Positions 8,204 through 15,341 of a DNA stretch of 22,864 nucleotides are shown here, piece after piece. Below the pieces are notes generated by a model, which was not told the DNA's origin, searched no databases, and saw only the letters and a program-made list of their open reading frames with translations. The stretch spans positions 1 through 22,864 of the forward strand of contig CAZSRF010000036.1 in the NCBI GenBank assembly GCA_964609155.1, given 5' to 3'. A program made the translations under genes and the position numbers. Numbering within the stretch: position 1 is the stretch's first letter; every line of letters begins with the position of its first letter. Source of the stretch: JAGOUU01 sp964609155 (GTDB lineage Bacteria > Pseudomonadota > Gammaproteobacteria > JAGOUU01).

Positions 8204-9121
8204 TTAAATTTTAGGATCTGGATCACCGGACCAATTTATTTTTTTCTTATCCGAATAATCCCATCGATACAACCATGATGGACCAAAAGAACCAAAATAA
8301 TTATCTAAACTATCATAAGCATTATCTTGTAAAGCTTCATCTAATGTAATAAAAGTGTAACCATATTGTTTTGCTATATCTAATAATTTATCAAGTAATT
8401 TTGCATTGATAGTGTTAGCATGTAAAATCCAAATATGTGCTATATTCCTACCAAACATCTCTAGTGTGATTCTATCATAAAATGCAAATTTTGCTTCAGT
8501 GTGCGCTAAATACTCTTGCTCAATTGTTTTTGCTTTAGCTTCATCGCCTGCTTCTAAAGCCTTTACATAATACTGGTCTAATACCCAGTCATCGGTATCT
8601 ATAGTCAATGGTGCTATTTTATAGCCGTTTTTTTCTAAAAAACTAACGAACTCCCCTCTACTATCTGTAGTCAATCCAGCATGTGAATAAGGATACCTAA
8701 AATATTTTAATTTTTTATCGTATTGGGTCATTAATTTTTTAATAAAATTTTCTCCATTAATTACCTCGCTTTTAAACTCTGGTAAACTTAATTGGTGAAA
8801 GTCAGCATGAGAATACGTATGATTTCCTAAATCATGTCCAGATTGTAACCATTGTTCTAATATTTGCACTCTTTGAGTATAATTATCTCTATATAATTTT
8901 TCTTCGTTTACAAAACCTATAGTTTTAATACGATACCGATCAAGAATATCTAATATTGTTTTAGTTCTAGCATCTAATTCAGAAACATTTAAATCTACAT
9001 TATAAGGCAAGTCATCAAAGGTAATAACTAGTTCTTTAGCCGTTAGATTACAACTTGTAGCAATAATAAGTATAAAATTAATAAGTAAGACTGTTTTTTC
9101 CTTGATATTCTGTTTAAACAT
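8204..9121 (-). CDS. Polysaccharide deacetylase (NodB/CE4 family), exported
   Basis: This metal-dependent deacetylase removes acetyl groups from N- or O-acetylated sugars of glycans. CE4 motifs appear in order: TFDD (34-37, catalytic base and metal Asp), NHTYSH (100-105; His101 and His105 bind metal), RYPYSH (142-147), DTDDW (175-179), and ILHAN near residue 233. The N-terminus (residues 10-28) is hydrophobic and ends in IATSC, which could be a lipoprotein cleavage site (Cys24) or part of an ordinary signal peptide. It thus acts in the periplasm or outer envelope. Substrate may be peptidoglycan or another envelope glycan. The ATG at 9121 overlaps the end of the phosphotransferase-GNAT gene by 8 nt, implying translational coupling. 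Confidence 0.88.
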   Translation of the reverse strand: MFKQNIKEKTVLLINFILIIATSCNLTAKELVITFDDLPYNVDLNVSELDARTKTILDILDRYRIKTIGFVNEEKLYRDNYTQRVQILEQWLQSGHDLGNHTYSHADFHQLSLPEFKSEVINGENFIKKLMTQYDKKLKYFRYPYSHAGLTTDSRGEFVSFLEKNGYKIAPLTIDTDDWVLDQYYVKALEAGDEAKAKTIEQEYLAHTEAKFAFYDRITLEMFGRNIAHIWILHANTINAKLLDKLLDIAKQYGYTFITLDEALQDNAYDSLDNYFGSFGPSWLYRWDYSDKKKINWSGDPDPKI

Positions 9122-10478
9122 TTAACATTTTTTCCATTACATAGTTTTTAAGTTTTACGCCCCTACACTCAACTATCTGATCTTTTACTAGCAGAAATCC
9201 ATAATACTCAAAAAATGGCTTTGCTGTGATACTAACATTTGCATATATTCTGTTAGTATTATTAACTTCTGCCCTTTTTAAAATCTCTTTCATCATTCTA
9301 CTACCAACACCTTGACCCATATACTCATGATGACAATAAAAACAATCTATATAACCTGTTTTTTCATCAAACTCAGCAAAACCAACTATTTTAGTGTCTC
9401 TTATAGCTACAATTGGTGGTAATTTATTCCATTTTTTTAACCAACCTTCTACTTCTAATGAGCTTTTTGGCGCCCAAGCATTTATTTGTTCTTCATTATA
9501 ATCCTTAATGTTGATGTTATGTATTGTGTTATAAAAAAGATCAACAAGCTGCTTAGCGTCACTTTTATCAAAGTTTCTGATTTGTATTTCACTCTCTTTA
9601 AGCAAATCGCTTATAAGTTCAATTTGCACAATAGCTTGATCACTATTTTTGTTTTTTATATTATTGAGTGTAATCAAAGCCTTCCATAAAGCCCAACCAC
9701 GTGCTCTATCCCATGTAGCTTTATCTAATCCTACAGATTTTTTGAATAGCTCCCGACTCTCACCTTTTAAAAAAGTCCAAGCAATTACTAAGTCGCAAGC
9801 AGGATCGCCTACACAAATTCCACTAAAATCAATTACTGCTGCTAATTGCTTATCTTTTATAATTACATTGCCGCTTGCAAAATCGCCATGCACCCATACT
9901 GGTTTACCATTCCATCTCGTGCTAATAGCTCGCTCCCATAGCTCAGTAGCAGCTTGTGTATTTATAACTTCAGATAAATTATTAATTGCTCTGTACGTTT
10001 CTTCGCTATATACCGAGGGGTGTCCACCACGATAAAAATTATGAGCTCCTGGCTCTGGAGCATTTGTAGTATCAATTTTATGCAGTTCATTGATAAATTT
10101 TGCTAAAGATAACCCTACAGAATTTAATACCTTGTTATCACAAGATAAATGATTTGCACTTTCACCCTCAATCCACTTATAAATAGACCAATTCCAAGGA
10201 TAAACATCTGAAGGTCTACCCATAGAAATAGGCTTTGGTATTTCTGTGGAGAGATAATTAGCTAGAAATGGTAGCCACTTTTGCTCTTTTTCAACTTTGG
10301 CTGCATATCTTTGTGCACTAGGAAGCCTAATGAGCATCTCATCACCCAAATGAAAAGTACGATGGTCATGACCGTTATGCTTAACTGGTTTAATCGCTAA
10401 ATCATTCCAATGAGGAAATTGATCAGCAATCAGTGCTTTGACCATGTTCAGAGTAATATCAACACTACTATCTACCAT
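9114..10478 (-). CDS. Fusion of aminoglycoside-phosphotransferase-like kinase and GNAT acetyltransferase
   Basis: Residues ~1-295 form an APH-family kinase domain: catalytic loop HGDFASGN (197-204, with Asp199 and Asn204), then IDF (Asp217) and GDP (Asp225), which hold the metal ions. Residues ~296-454 form a GNAT N-acetyltransferase with the acetyl-CoA loop YMGQGVGSRM (387-396) and C-terminal ITAKPFFEYYGF. Known APH enzymes phosphorylate aminoglycosides, macrolides or small metabolites. Known bifunctional resistance enzymes such as AAC(6')-APH(2'') carry the domains in the opposite order. The true substrate is unknown. A GGAGGT site 3 nt before ATG is a strong ribosome binding site. It overlaps its upstream neighbour by 7 nt and its downstream neighbour by 8 nt. 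A 183-bp diverged copy of codons 125-185 lies at 13546-13728. Confidence 0.88.
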   Translation of the reverse strand: MVDSSVDITLNMVKALIADQFPHWNDLAIKPVKHNGHDHRTFHLGDEMLIRLPSAQRYAAKVEKEQKWLPFLANYLSTEIPKPISMGRPSDVYPWNWSIYKWIEGESANHLSCDNKVLNSVGLSLAKFINELHKIDTTNAPEPGAHNFYRGGHPSVYSEETYRAINNLSEVINTQAATELWERAISTRWNGKPVWVHGDFASGNVIIKDKQLAAVIDFSGICVGDPACDLVIAWTFLKGESRELFKKSVGLDKATWDRARGWALWKALITLNNIKNKNSDQAIVQIELISDLLKESEIQIRNFDKSDAKQLVDLFYNTIHNINIKDYNEEQINAWAPKSSLEVEGWLKKWNKLPPIVAIRDTKIVGFAEFDEKTGYIDCFYCHHEYMGQGVGSRMMKEILKRAEVNNTNRIYANVSITAKPFFEYYGFLLVKDQIVECRGVKLKNYVMEKMLNV

Positions 10479-11056
10479 GTTACCTCCAAATATGGCAATT
10501 CATCTAAATTAAATATTGCAAAAACATAGTCATCAATAACTTTATTACTTAGTAAATCTGGTCGAACTTTTTTCAGAGTCGCTTCATGCTCATAGCCACA
10601 TCTTTTAGCAACATTAATACTTTTAATATTTTCAGCCTGAGCTTTTATCTGAACTCTAACAGCTTTTAACTCTAAAAAAGCATATCTAGTGAGTGCATTG
10701 GTTAATTCAGTAGCCAAACCTTGGCCTGTATAAGTCGTCTCAAGCCAATAGCCTATCTCATAAAATGGTATTGAGGCATCACTATTTCGATTATAACCAC
10801 TTGCACAGATTATTTTATTCTCTTCTTTATGTACGACTATTAATGAAAAAATATTCTGATTATCACTATTCCATTGCTCAATAGAATCATTAATAAATTT
10901 TTCTGTGGTTTTCAAACTGGGATCTAAGGCCCATGGTTGCCAGAGTTGCAACTCTGGCAATGAATGATTAATCGCTTGGTTTAACGGTTCTGCATCACCT
11001 TTTTGTGGCGTTCTCAACATTAATCGCGGTGTCTCAATCAAAATATTTTTATTCAT
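10472..11056 (-). CDS. GNAT acetyltransferase, RimJ/RimL type
   Basis: This 194-residue cytoplasmic protein has the Acetyltransf_3 layout: N-terminal IETPRLMLRTPQKGDAEPL, motif A EIGYWLETTYTGQGLA (residues 100-115, acetyl-CoA pyrophosphate loop GQGLA), and motif B NIKSINVAKRCGYEHE (143-158). The family includes ribosomal-protein N-acetyltransferases and many resistance-type acetyltransferases. Context among beta-lactamase and APH-like genes favours a small-molecule role, but that is inference. Its ATG overlaps the TGA of the AAA_28 gene (ATGA), and its end overlaps the phosphotransferase-GNAT gene by 7 nt, so the three are translationally coupled. Confidence 0.88.
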   Translation of the reverse strand: MNKNILIETPRLMLRTPQKGDAEPLNQAINHSLPELQLWQPWALDPSLKTTEKFINDSIEQWNSDNQNIFSLIVVHKEENKIICASGYNRNSDASIPFYEIGYWLETTYTGQGLATELTNALTRYAFLELKAVRVQIKAQAENIKSINVAKRCGYEHEATLKKVRPDLLSNKVIDDYVFAIFNLDELPYLEVTW

Positions 11057-11589
11057 AAATTATTAATTATAAAATTTACTCTTTCTTCAATACTGACCAA
11101 TGGCACGTCAATACAATTATAACCTAAATCATCATAAGCTTGTCTTATTAAATTTCCGAATTGTACAGAATCATCAAAAGACATAGTTCTATCTTCATCA
11201 TTACTGTATATTTCCCTCCAACTTGGTAGCAAGAATATTTTATTATTATATTTGCATATCTGTGATGCTTTTATACAAGGTTGTGGATTAAGTTCAAATA
11301 ACTTTGCATAACCAATTATATCAGGTATTCCTCTGTCGAATACTATCGGCTTAGCTGCATCAATGTATTGATTGTAACGACACATAGTTCTAGAAAGCAT
11401 TAGCTGTAAAAATAATTGTTTATTTTTATTATATAAACCTTCACCCTTGATAGCCTTTTGCTCAGCTATAATCTCTCGCGCAGGTTCATCAACACAAATA
11501 TAATCTTTTTTTCTTAAAGAATTAATTAATGTTGATTTACCACTGCCCGGTGCGCCAGTTAGGATATAATAATTGTTTTTAAAGTTCAC
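11053..11589 (-). CDS. AAA_28-type P-loop ATPase
   Basis: This 178-residue protein has a Walker A loop GAPGSGKST (12-20), DEPAREII (34-41), and a Walker-B-like VFDRGIPDIIGY (83-94). The DRGIPD block is typical of the AAA_28 family of small kinase-like ATPases, whose substrates are mostly unknown. It starts with GTG (11589-11587), with GGTGG 7 nt upstream as a ribosome binding site. It is the first gene of the coupled operon, 49 bp after the abiEii stop, so it may be read through from the abiE promoter. It could also be an NMP-kinase-like enzyme; no substrate motif is visible. Confidence 0.85.
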   Translation of the reverse strand: MNFKNNYYILTGAPGSGKSTLINSLRKKDYICVDEPAREIIAEQKAIKGEGLYNKNKQLFLQLMLSRTMCRYNQYIDAAKPIVFDRGIPDIIGYAKLFELNPQPCIKASQICKYNNKIFLLPSWREIYSNDEDRTMSFDDSVQFGNLIRQAYDDLGYNCIDVPLVSIEERVNFIINNL

Positions 11590-11638
11590 TCAAAACCACC
11601 GATTCTCTAATAATGCTTTAAAAATATCTTTAATACTT

Positions 11639-12568
11639 TTACAAGCCCAAGACATCTCTTAATTTATTTTGCATAATTTCTGCCTTATCCTTCGCCATTT
11701 TTTGGATGTTCAATAATTTCCATTTTATACCAGGAAATTCAGCCAAATTATCAAATGGCATTAAATCAAATCTAGGATTAGCTGTTTTAATTGAAAATAG
11801 AAATTCACGCTCATTGTTACTCAACGAATTTTTTACATTTTTAATTAGTTGATCTCTTACATCCAGTAATTCATCAAGCCTTACGTCAAAATCTGTCATC
11901 CGCATAAATTCATTATTAAATGCTGATTCAATATTATGCAAACTCGGATCTAATATTTCATGTATAGGTTTTATCCCACAAGCAAGATACACAACAAAAG
12001 CATGCCTCATTCTATCAGTTATAGGCCCTATATTTAAAAGGATCATCATATCGAATAAGTCTCTTGGATGCTGCCTGCTTAGAGCTGCACATAATTTACC
12101 TGCAAAAACTTCATCTTTATCTAAAACTGAAACGCCAGATAAATTAACATCAAATTTTTCTTTGACTCCACTACAGACATCCATATTAACGATTGGATAT
12201 AAGTGTCCTCTTAAAATAAAATTTGGTTCTATTTTTATACCAACTTTTTTACTATTAACAAGATACTTTAAGATCACTTTATTTGATTTATCGTATACAG
12301 GCTTTGTAACAAAATTTGGAAATGAACTTTCAATTTTCTTTGCAATATTCAATAATCCAGCCTGTATATTTACTATGGTAATATTGCGATCTTCTATTGG
12401 TAAATATGTTAAATCTATATCAACACTCAAACGTGGAAGATTATCGAAAAACAGATTAATAGCAGTTCCCCCTTTTAGAGCAAACATTACTTCTGATGCT
12501 ACAAAAGGCATACATGTTAATAGCAGCCTAACCTGTTCTATAAAGTTTTCGTCATACATCAACAACAC
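11639..12568 (-). CDS. abiEii: AbiEii/AbiGii-family nucleotidyltransferase toxin
   Basis: This 309-residue protein carries the DNA-polymerase-beta-like nucleotidyltransferase motifs of AbiEii toxins: motif I KGGTA (32-36) with Asp50-x-Asp52 in SVDIDLTY, motif II K112-I-E114, motif III Lys158 in AGKLCAAL, and motif IV HPRDLFDM (167-174). Characterised relatives (MenT and AbiEii) arrest growth by NTP transfer to RNA, for example tRNA acceptor stems, and the AbiE system gives abortive infection against phages. All catalytic residues are present, so it looks functional. Its start overlaps the end of the antitoxin gene by 17 nt, the usual coupled arrangement. The start could also be Met4. Confidence 0.9.
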   Translation of the reverse strand: MLLMYDENFIEQVRLLLTCMPFVASEVMFALKGGTAINLFFDNLPRLSVDIDLTYLPIEDRNITIVNIQAGLLNIAKKIESSFPNFVTKPVYDKSNKVILKYLVNSKKVGIKIEPNFILRGHLYPIVNMDVCSGVKEKFDVNLSGVSVLDKDEVFAGKLCAALSRQHPRDLFDMMILLNIGPITDRMRHAFVVYLACGIKPIHEILDPSLHNIESAFNNEFMRMTDFDVRLDELLDVRDQLIKNVKNSLSNNEREFLFSIKTANPRFDLMPFDNLAEFPGIKWKLLNIQKMAKDKAEIMQNKLRDVLGL

Positions 12569-13346
12569 CTATATCAAAATCATTTACGGGAACTGATATC
12601 TTATACTTCGGTATAAATTTACCACCTTCTCCTATTACTCGCTTACCTTTACCTATATCTATTTTATCTAATTGCAGCTTTTTAAAACACGGCAAAGCCT
12701 TTTCCTCAGATAAATATAAAAACAATCGTTTAACTTTTATAGACTTACATGCTTCCAAGAGCTGCTGAACTAAAATCTCATCTAATAAGTGAAGCCCCTC
12801 TAAATTATCTGCAGCAAATTGCAAGGTAAAAGAGTCAGGAACTAATGCTAATAATTCTAAGATCGCTCTTTCTGGCCTAGAAACACTAAAATCTATTTGG
12901 TTAAATTCTTTTTTTACAATACCTATATTACTATCAAATAATTTTTTATTTATATAATTTATTTTTTGAGGCAGTTTTTTTACCCACATCGGTAGCTTAG
13001 CGACTGGATCCTTGGTTGGATATAAATAATAATTTCCTTGATTTGATAAATTAGAGTAATGAGTAAAACCATAATACTCTAATGAGCTTATGCCACCCAA
13101 GTGAACATCTATCTTTTGTTGAAATTGTAAAGCATTCAATACACCATAGATACTTGGTAAATCATTTAGCTTCGTATAAGCGCCATGATGAATACTGCTT
13201 ACCCATTTAGACACAACATATTGCTTTACTAACCGATAATTATATCCGCGCTCAAATAAATTGTTTGATGTTAGCACCAAACCGTCAGGCCATTGTAAAA
13301 GAAGGTAGTTTAATTTTTCGCCTTTATATGTACTCATATTAAACAT
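12552..13346 (-). CDS. abiEi: AbiEi-family antitoxin
   Basis: This 264-residue protein matches AbiEi antitoxins. It has an N-terminal winged helix (KLNYLLLQWPDGLVLTSN, then LVKQYVVSKWVSSIHHGAY at ~39-57), followed by VHLGGISSLEYYGFTHY (81-97) and SVSRPERAILELLALVPDS around 154-172. In characterised systems AbiEi neutralises the AbiEii nucleotidyltransferase and represses its own promoter through inverted repeats. Two ATGs compete for the start (13346 and 13337, giving MFNMSTY or MSTY); neither has a good ribosome binding site. Two perfect inverted repeats lie 15-70 bp upstream. It is upstream of and overlaps abiEii. Confidence 0.87.
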   Translation of the reverse strand: MFNMSTYKGEKLNYLLLQWPDGLVLTSNNLFERGYNYRLVKQYVVSKWVSSIHHGAYTKLNDLPSIYGVLNALQFQQKIDVHLGGISSLEYYGFTHYSNLSNQGNYYLYPTKDPVAKLPMWVKKLPQKINYINKKLFDSNIGIVKKEFNQIDFSVSRPERAILELLALVPDSFTLQFAADNLEGLHLLDEILVQQLLEACKSIKVKRLFLYLSEEKALPCFKKLQLDKIDIGKGKRVIGEGGKFIPKYKISVPVNDFDIGVVDV

Positions 13347-13361
13347 ATTAGCTTAATTTTA

Positions 13362-13393
13362 AACTAAAAGCAATTTTAGGTTTGCTTTTAGTT
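13362..13393. repeat. 12-bp perfect inverted repeat, candidate AbiEi operator
   Basis: AACTAAAAGCAA (13362-13373) and TTGCTTTTAGTT (13382-13393) are exact inverted copies separated by 8 bp. The repeat begins 15 bp upstream of the abiEi ATG. AbiEi antitoxins are known to bind inverted repeats in their own promoter, so this is a reasonable operator. On the plus strand it is followed by CTTTTTA and could act as a terminator, but there is no plus-strand gene to terminate. Confidence 0.55.
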
Positions 13394-13398
13394 CTTTT

Positions 13399-13417
13399 TA
13401 TGTATTTCTAATACATA
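13399..13417. repeat. 8-bp perfect inverted repeat, second candidate operator
   Basis: TATGTATT-TCT-AATACATA is a perfect palindrome with a 3-bp spacer, centred about 30 bp from the centre of the neighbouring 12-bp repeat. That is close to three helical turns, so proteins bound at the two sites could lie on one DNA face. The sequence differs from the first repeat. Confidence 0.4.
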
Positions 13418-13545
13418 TTTAAGAATTTTATTAAACTACATGAAAAATATAACCACTTGATTGTATTCATTTTTATTTTTTGGACTTTCTCCATTTATTA
13501 AACCCATACACATGAAAATAAAGCAGCTACAGAGACAAACCGTGG

Positions 13546-13728
13546 ATAGCTCGCTCCCATAGCTCAGTAGCAGCTTTTATATTTATAATTTCAGATAACT
13601 TGTTAATTGCTCTGTAAGTTTCTTCACTATATATTGATGGATGTCCACCGCGATAAAAATTATGAGCCCCCGCCTCTGGAGCATTGATAGTATCAATTTT
13701 ATGCAGTTCATTGATAAATTTTGCTAAA
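13546..13728 (-). pseudogene. Fragment of a second phosphotransferase (APH-like) gene
   Basis: These 183 bp align without gaps to 9925-10107 in the intact phosphotransferase-GNAT gene, with 17 mismatches by my hand count (about 91% identity). The minus-strand frame stays open and matches residues 125-185, from LAKFINELHKID to ATELWERAI. There are about seven amino-acid changes; the other ten differences are silent. This suggests a copy that diverged under selection before being truncated. Similarity ends abruptly on both sides, and no catalytic HGD motif is included, so it cannot be functional. It lies in the same orientation as the intact gene. Confidence 0.9.
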
Positions 13729-13822
13729 AGAAAAGGAAGCTTAAGACTTAACTGATCATGCCGAAATACTTACAGAAATTCAGATAAGTCAAAACGTCCA
13801 CTAAAAACCTAAAAACTACACA

Positions 13823-14944
13823 TTAAACCTTTTCTTTTTTGCCACTCTTAGGTTTATCTAATAAATCTAAACTAGAAAGAGCCTTTGACCATAATGTTTG
13901 TTTTTTCAACTCCTGTAAACTAATACAGTTTCCTTTACCTTTTAACCGCATGTTATTAAGTTTTTCTTGATATCTGTCTGTATTCTGCCATTTCACTTGC
14001 GACCAATTATCCAAAAGCTGAACAACACCTTTCTCATTATTACATAAAAGCAATAGCTCACATCCTGCAGCCAATGAATTATTAACTGCTTCTATATACG
14101 GAATATTTTGCAAGCTATTTGCTTCCAACATAAATATCTTCGCACCAGTCATATTTAGATCATCACTAATCACAAGACCTTTAAAACCTAATTTTTCACG
14201 TAATATATCTTGTAACCAAAACTTAGAGAATGTAGCGACATTATTATCAATATTAGTATAAAGTATATGCGAGGTCATGATAGCTGCTAAACCGTTTCTA
14301 ATTAGCACTCTATAGGGCTCTAGATCTAGATGATCAATTTCTTTATATGCTCTTTCATCAACAGGAGTTACAAAATGCGAATCATCAATAACTCCACCAT
14401 GACCTGGATAATGTTTTGCAACTGCAACCATACCAGCTGAATTCAACCCCTCTTGTAAAGCCACACTTAATGTAGCAACAACCATCGGTTTCTTATGAAA
14501 AGCTCTTGTTTTGATTATTTTATTATTACAAAGATTTAAATCTACCACCGGAGTAAAACTAAAATCAAATCCAAGCGTAGCCAATTCTGCAGCTAACAGC
14601 CATCCAATATTCTTAGCTACATTAATGGCAGCTGTACTATCATATTCATATAGTTTTCCGATAGAAGACATTGATGGTATAACTGTTAAAGGTTCTTTAA
14701 TCCTTTGAACGCTGCCACCTTCATGATCAATAGACAATAATAATTGATTTCCGCTTTTTTTATTTTTATTTTTTAAATCTTTTATCTGTTGATTTAAATA
14801 TGTTATCTGTTCAAGGCTAACATAATTTCTTGCAAAGAGAATGACCCCTCCAACTGCTGGGTGATCAAGCATTTCCTTTTCCTCGCAAGTCAACTCAAGA
14901 CCATTAACACTAATCATTAATGGCCCCAGATTTCTATTATCCAT
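13823..14944 (-). CDS. nagZ: Beta-N-acetylhexosaminidase NagZ
   Basis: This cytoplasmic GH3 glycosidase removes GlcNAc from GlcNAc-1,6-anhydroMurNAc-peptides during peptidoglycan recycling. Family motifs are KHYPGHG (177-183), DDSH (187-190, the catalytic His loop typical of NagZ), and VISDDLNM (258-265) with the nucleophile Asp. IDHEGGSVQR (72-81) is another conserved block. At 373 residues it is slightly longer than the ~340 typical of the family, because of a Lys-rich C-terminal tail ending KSGKKEKV. AAGGAT lies 7 nt before the ATG. It is 43 bp downstream of the DUF1820 gene, probably part of the prfB-lysS transcript. Confidence 0.95.
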   Translation of the reverse strand: MDNRNLGPLMISVNGLELTCEEKEMLDHPAVGGVILFARNYVSLEQITYLNQQIKDLKNKNKKSGNQLLLSIDHEGGSVQRIKEPLTVIPSMSSIGKLYEYDSTAAINVAKNIGWLLAAELATLGFDFSFTPVVDLNLCNNKIIKTRAFHKKPMVVATLSVALQEGLNSAGMVAVAKHYPGHGGVIDDSHFVTPVDERAYKEIDHLDLEPYRVLIRNGLAAIMTSHILYTNIDNNVATFSKFWLQDILREKLGFKGLVISDDLNMTGAKIFMLEANSLQNIPYIEAVNNSLAAGCELLLLCNNEKGVVQLLDNWSQVKWQNTDRYQEKLNNMRLKGKGNCISLQELKKQTLWSKALSSLDLLDKPKSGKKEKV

Positions 14945-14987
14945 AAAAATAATCCTTATCTTTTAATATCAAAATAATACTTTTAGA

Positions 14988-15341
14988 TCAATCTGTTTCT
15001 CTAGGGGTCAATATTATTGATTTTTTTCCTGACAACCCTTGGTTCGGAAACTGAGCGATATTAGTTTTACTGGCATTTGCTTCACGTATTTTTGATGTTG
15101 ACTGTTTAGGTACCTCATCGATCCTAATAATATTGTGCATCGGAATAAAACTCCTAATCACATGGCCAAATTCAGCTTTTAATTTTTCTTCAGCTGGATC
15201 TACAAGTACACTACTGTGTTCACCAAACAAAATTTCTTCAATTTCCAAAAAACCAAATAACTCGCTTTGCAAAACTGATTTAGCGTATATTTCATATAAT
15301 TTAGTATCATTAAGATAAATTATTTTAAATACATTGCTCAT
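14988..15341 (-). CDS. DUF1820 family protein
   Basis: This 117-residue protein matches the conserved DUF1820 family found in gammaproteobacteria. It has YEIYAKSVLQSELFGFLEIE near residues 16-35, then SSVLVDPAEEKLKAEFG and SFIPMHNIIRIDEVPKQ. The biochemical function is not known. Its ATG overlaps the lysS stop by 4 nt (ATGA) and the ribosome binding site GGAG sits inside the lysS 3' end, so it is translationally coupled to lysyl-tRNA synthetase. The C-terminal ~30 residues are Ser/Thr/Lys-rich and likely disordered. Confidence 0.85.
   Translation of the reverse strand: MSNVFKIIYLNDTKLYEIYAKSVLQSELFGFLEIEEILFGEHSSVLVDPAEEKLKAEFGHVIRSFIPMHNIIRIDEVPKQSTSKIREANASKTNIAQFPNQGLSGKKSIILTPRETD

Larger units (their letters stand above)
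13347..13822. other. Gene-free spacer between abiE and nagZ
   Basis: This 476-bp stretch has no credible intact gene. It contains the two inverted repeats near abiEi (13362-13417) and the 183-bp phosphotransferase remnant (13546-13728). I see nothing else in 13418-13545 or 13729-13822, and no hairpin terminator after the nagZ stop. Confidence 0.7.

Noticed and set aside
9649..10035. Plus-strand open frame of 128 codons inside the phosphotransferase gene
   Set aside because: It lies antisense to a gene with clear APH motifs, has no ribosome binding site and no recognisable domain; it is an antisense shadow.
12162..12596. Plus-strand open frame of 144 codons across the abiE genes
   Set aside because: It is antisense to conserved AbiEii motif II and the AbiEi end, with no ribosome binding site or family similarity.
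6849..14944. Functional link between nagZ and the beta-lactamase through the AmpC induction pathway
   Set aside because: NagZ products induce AmpC through AmpR; here the enzyme is class D, no AmpR-type gene is present, and the genes lie in separate transcription units.
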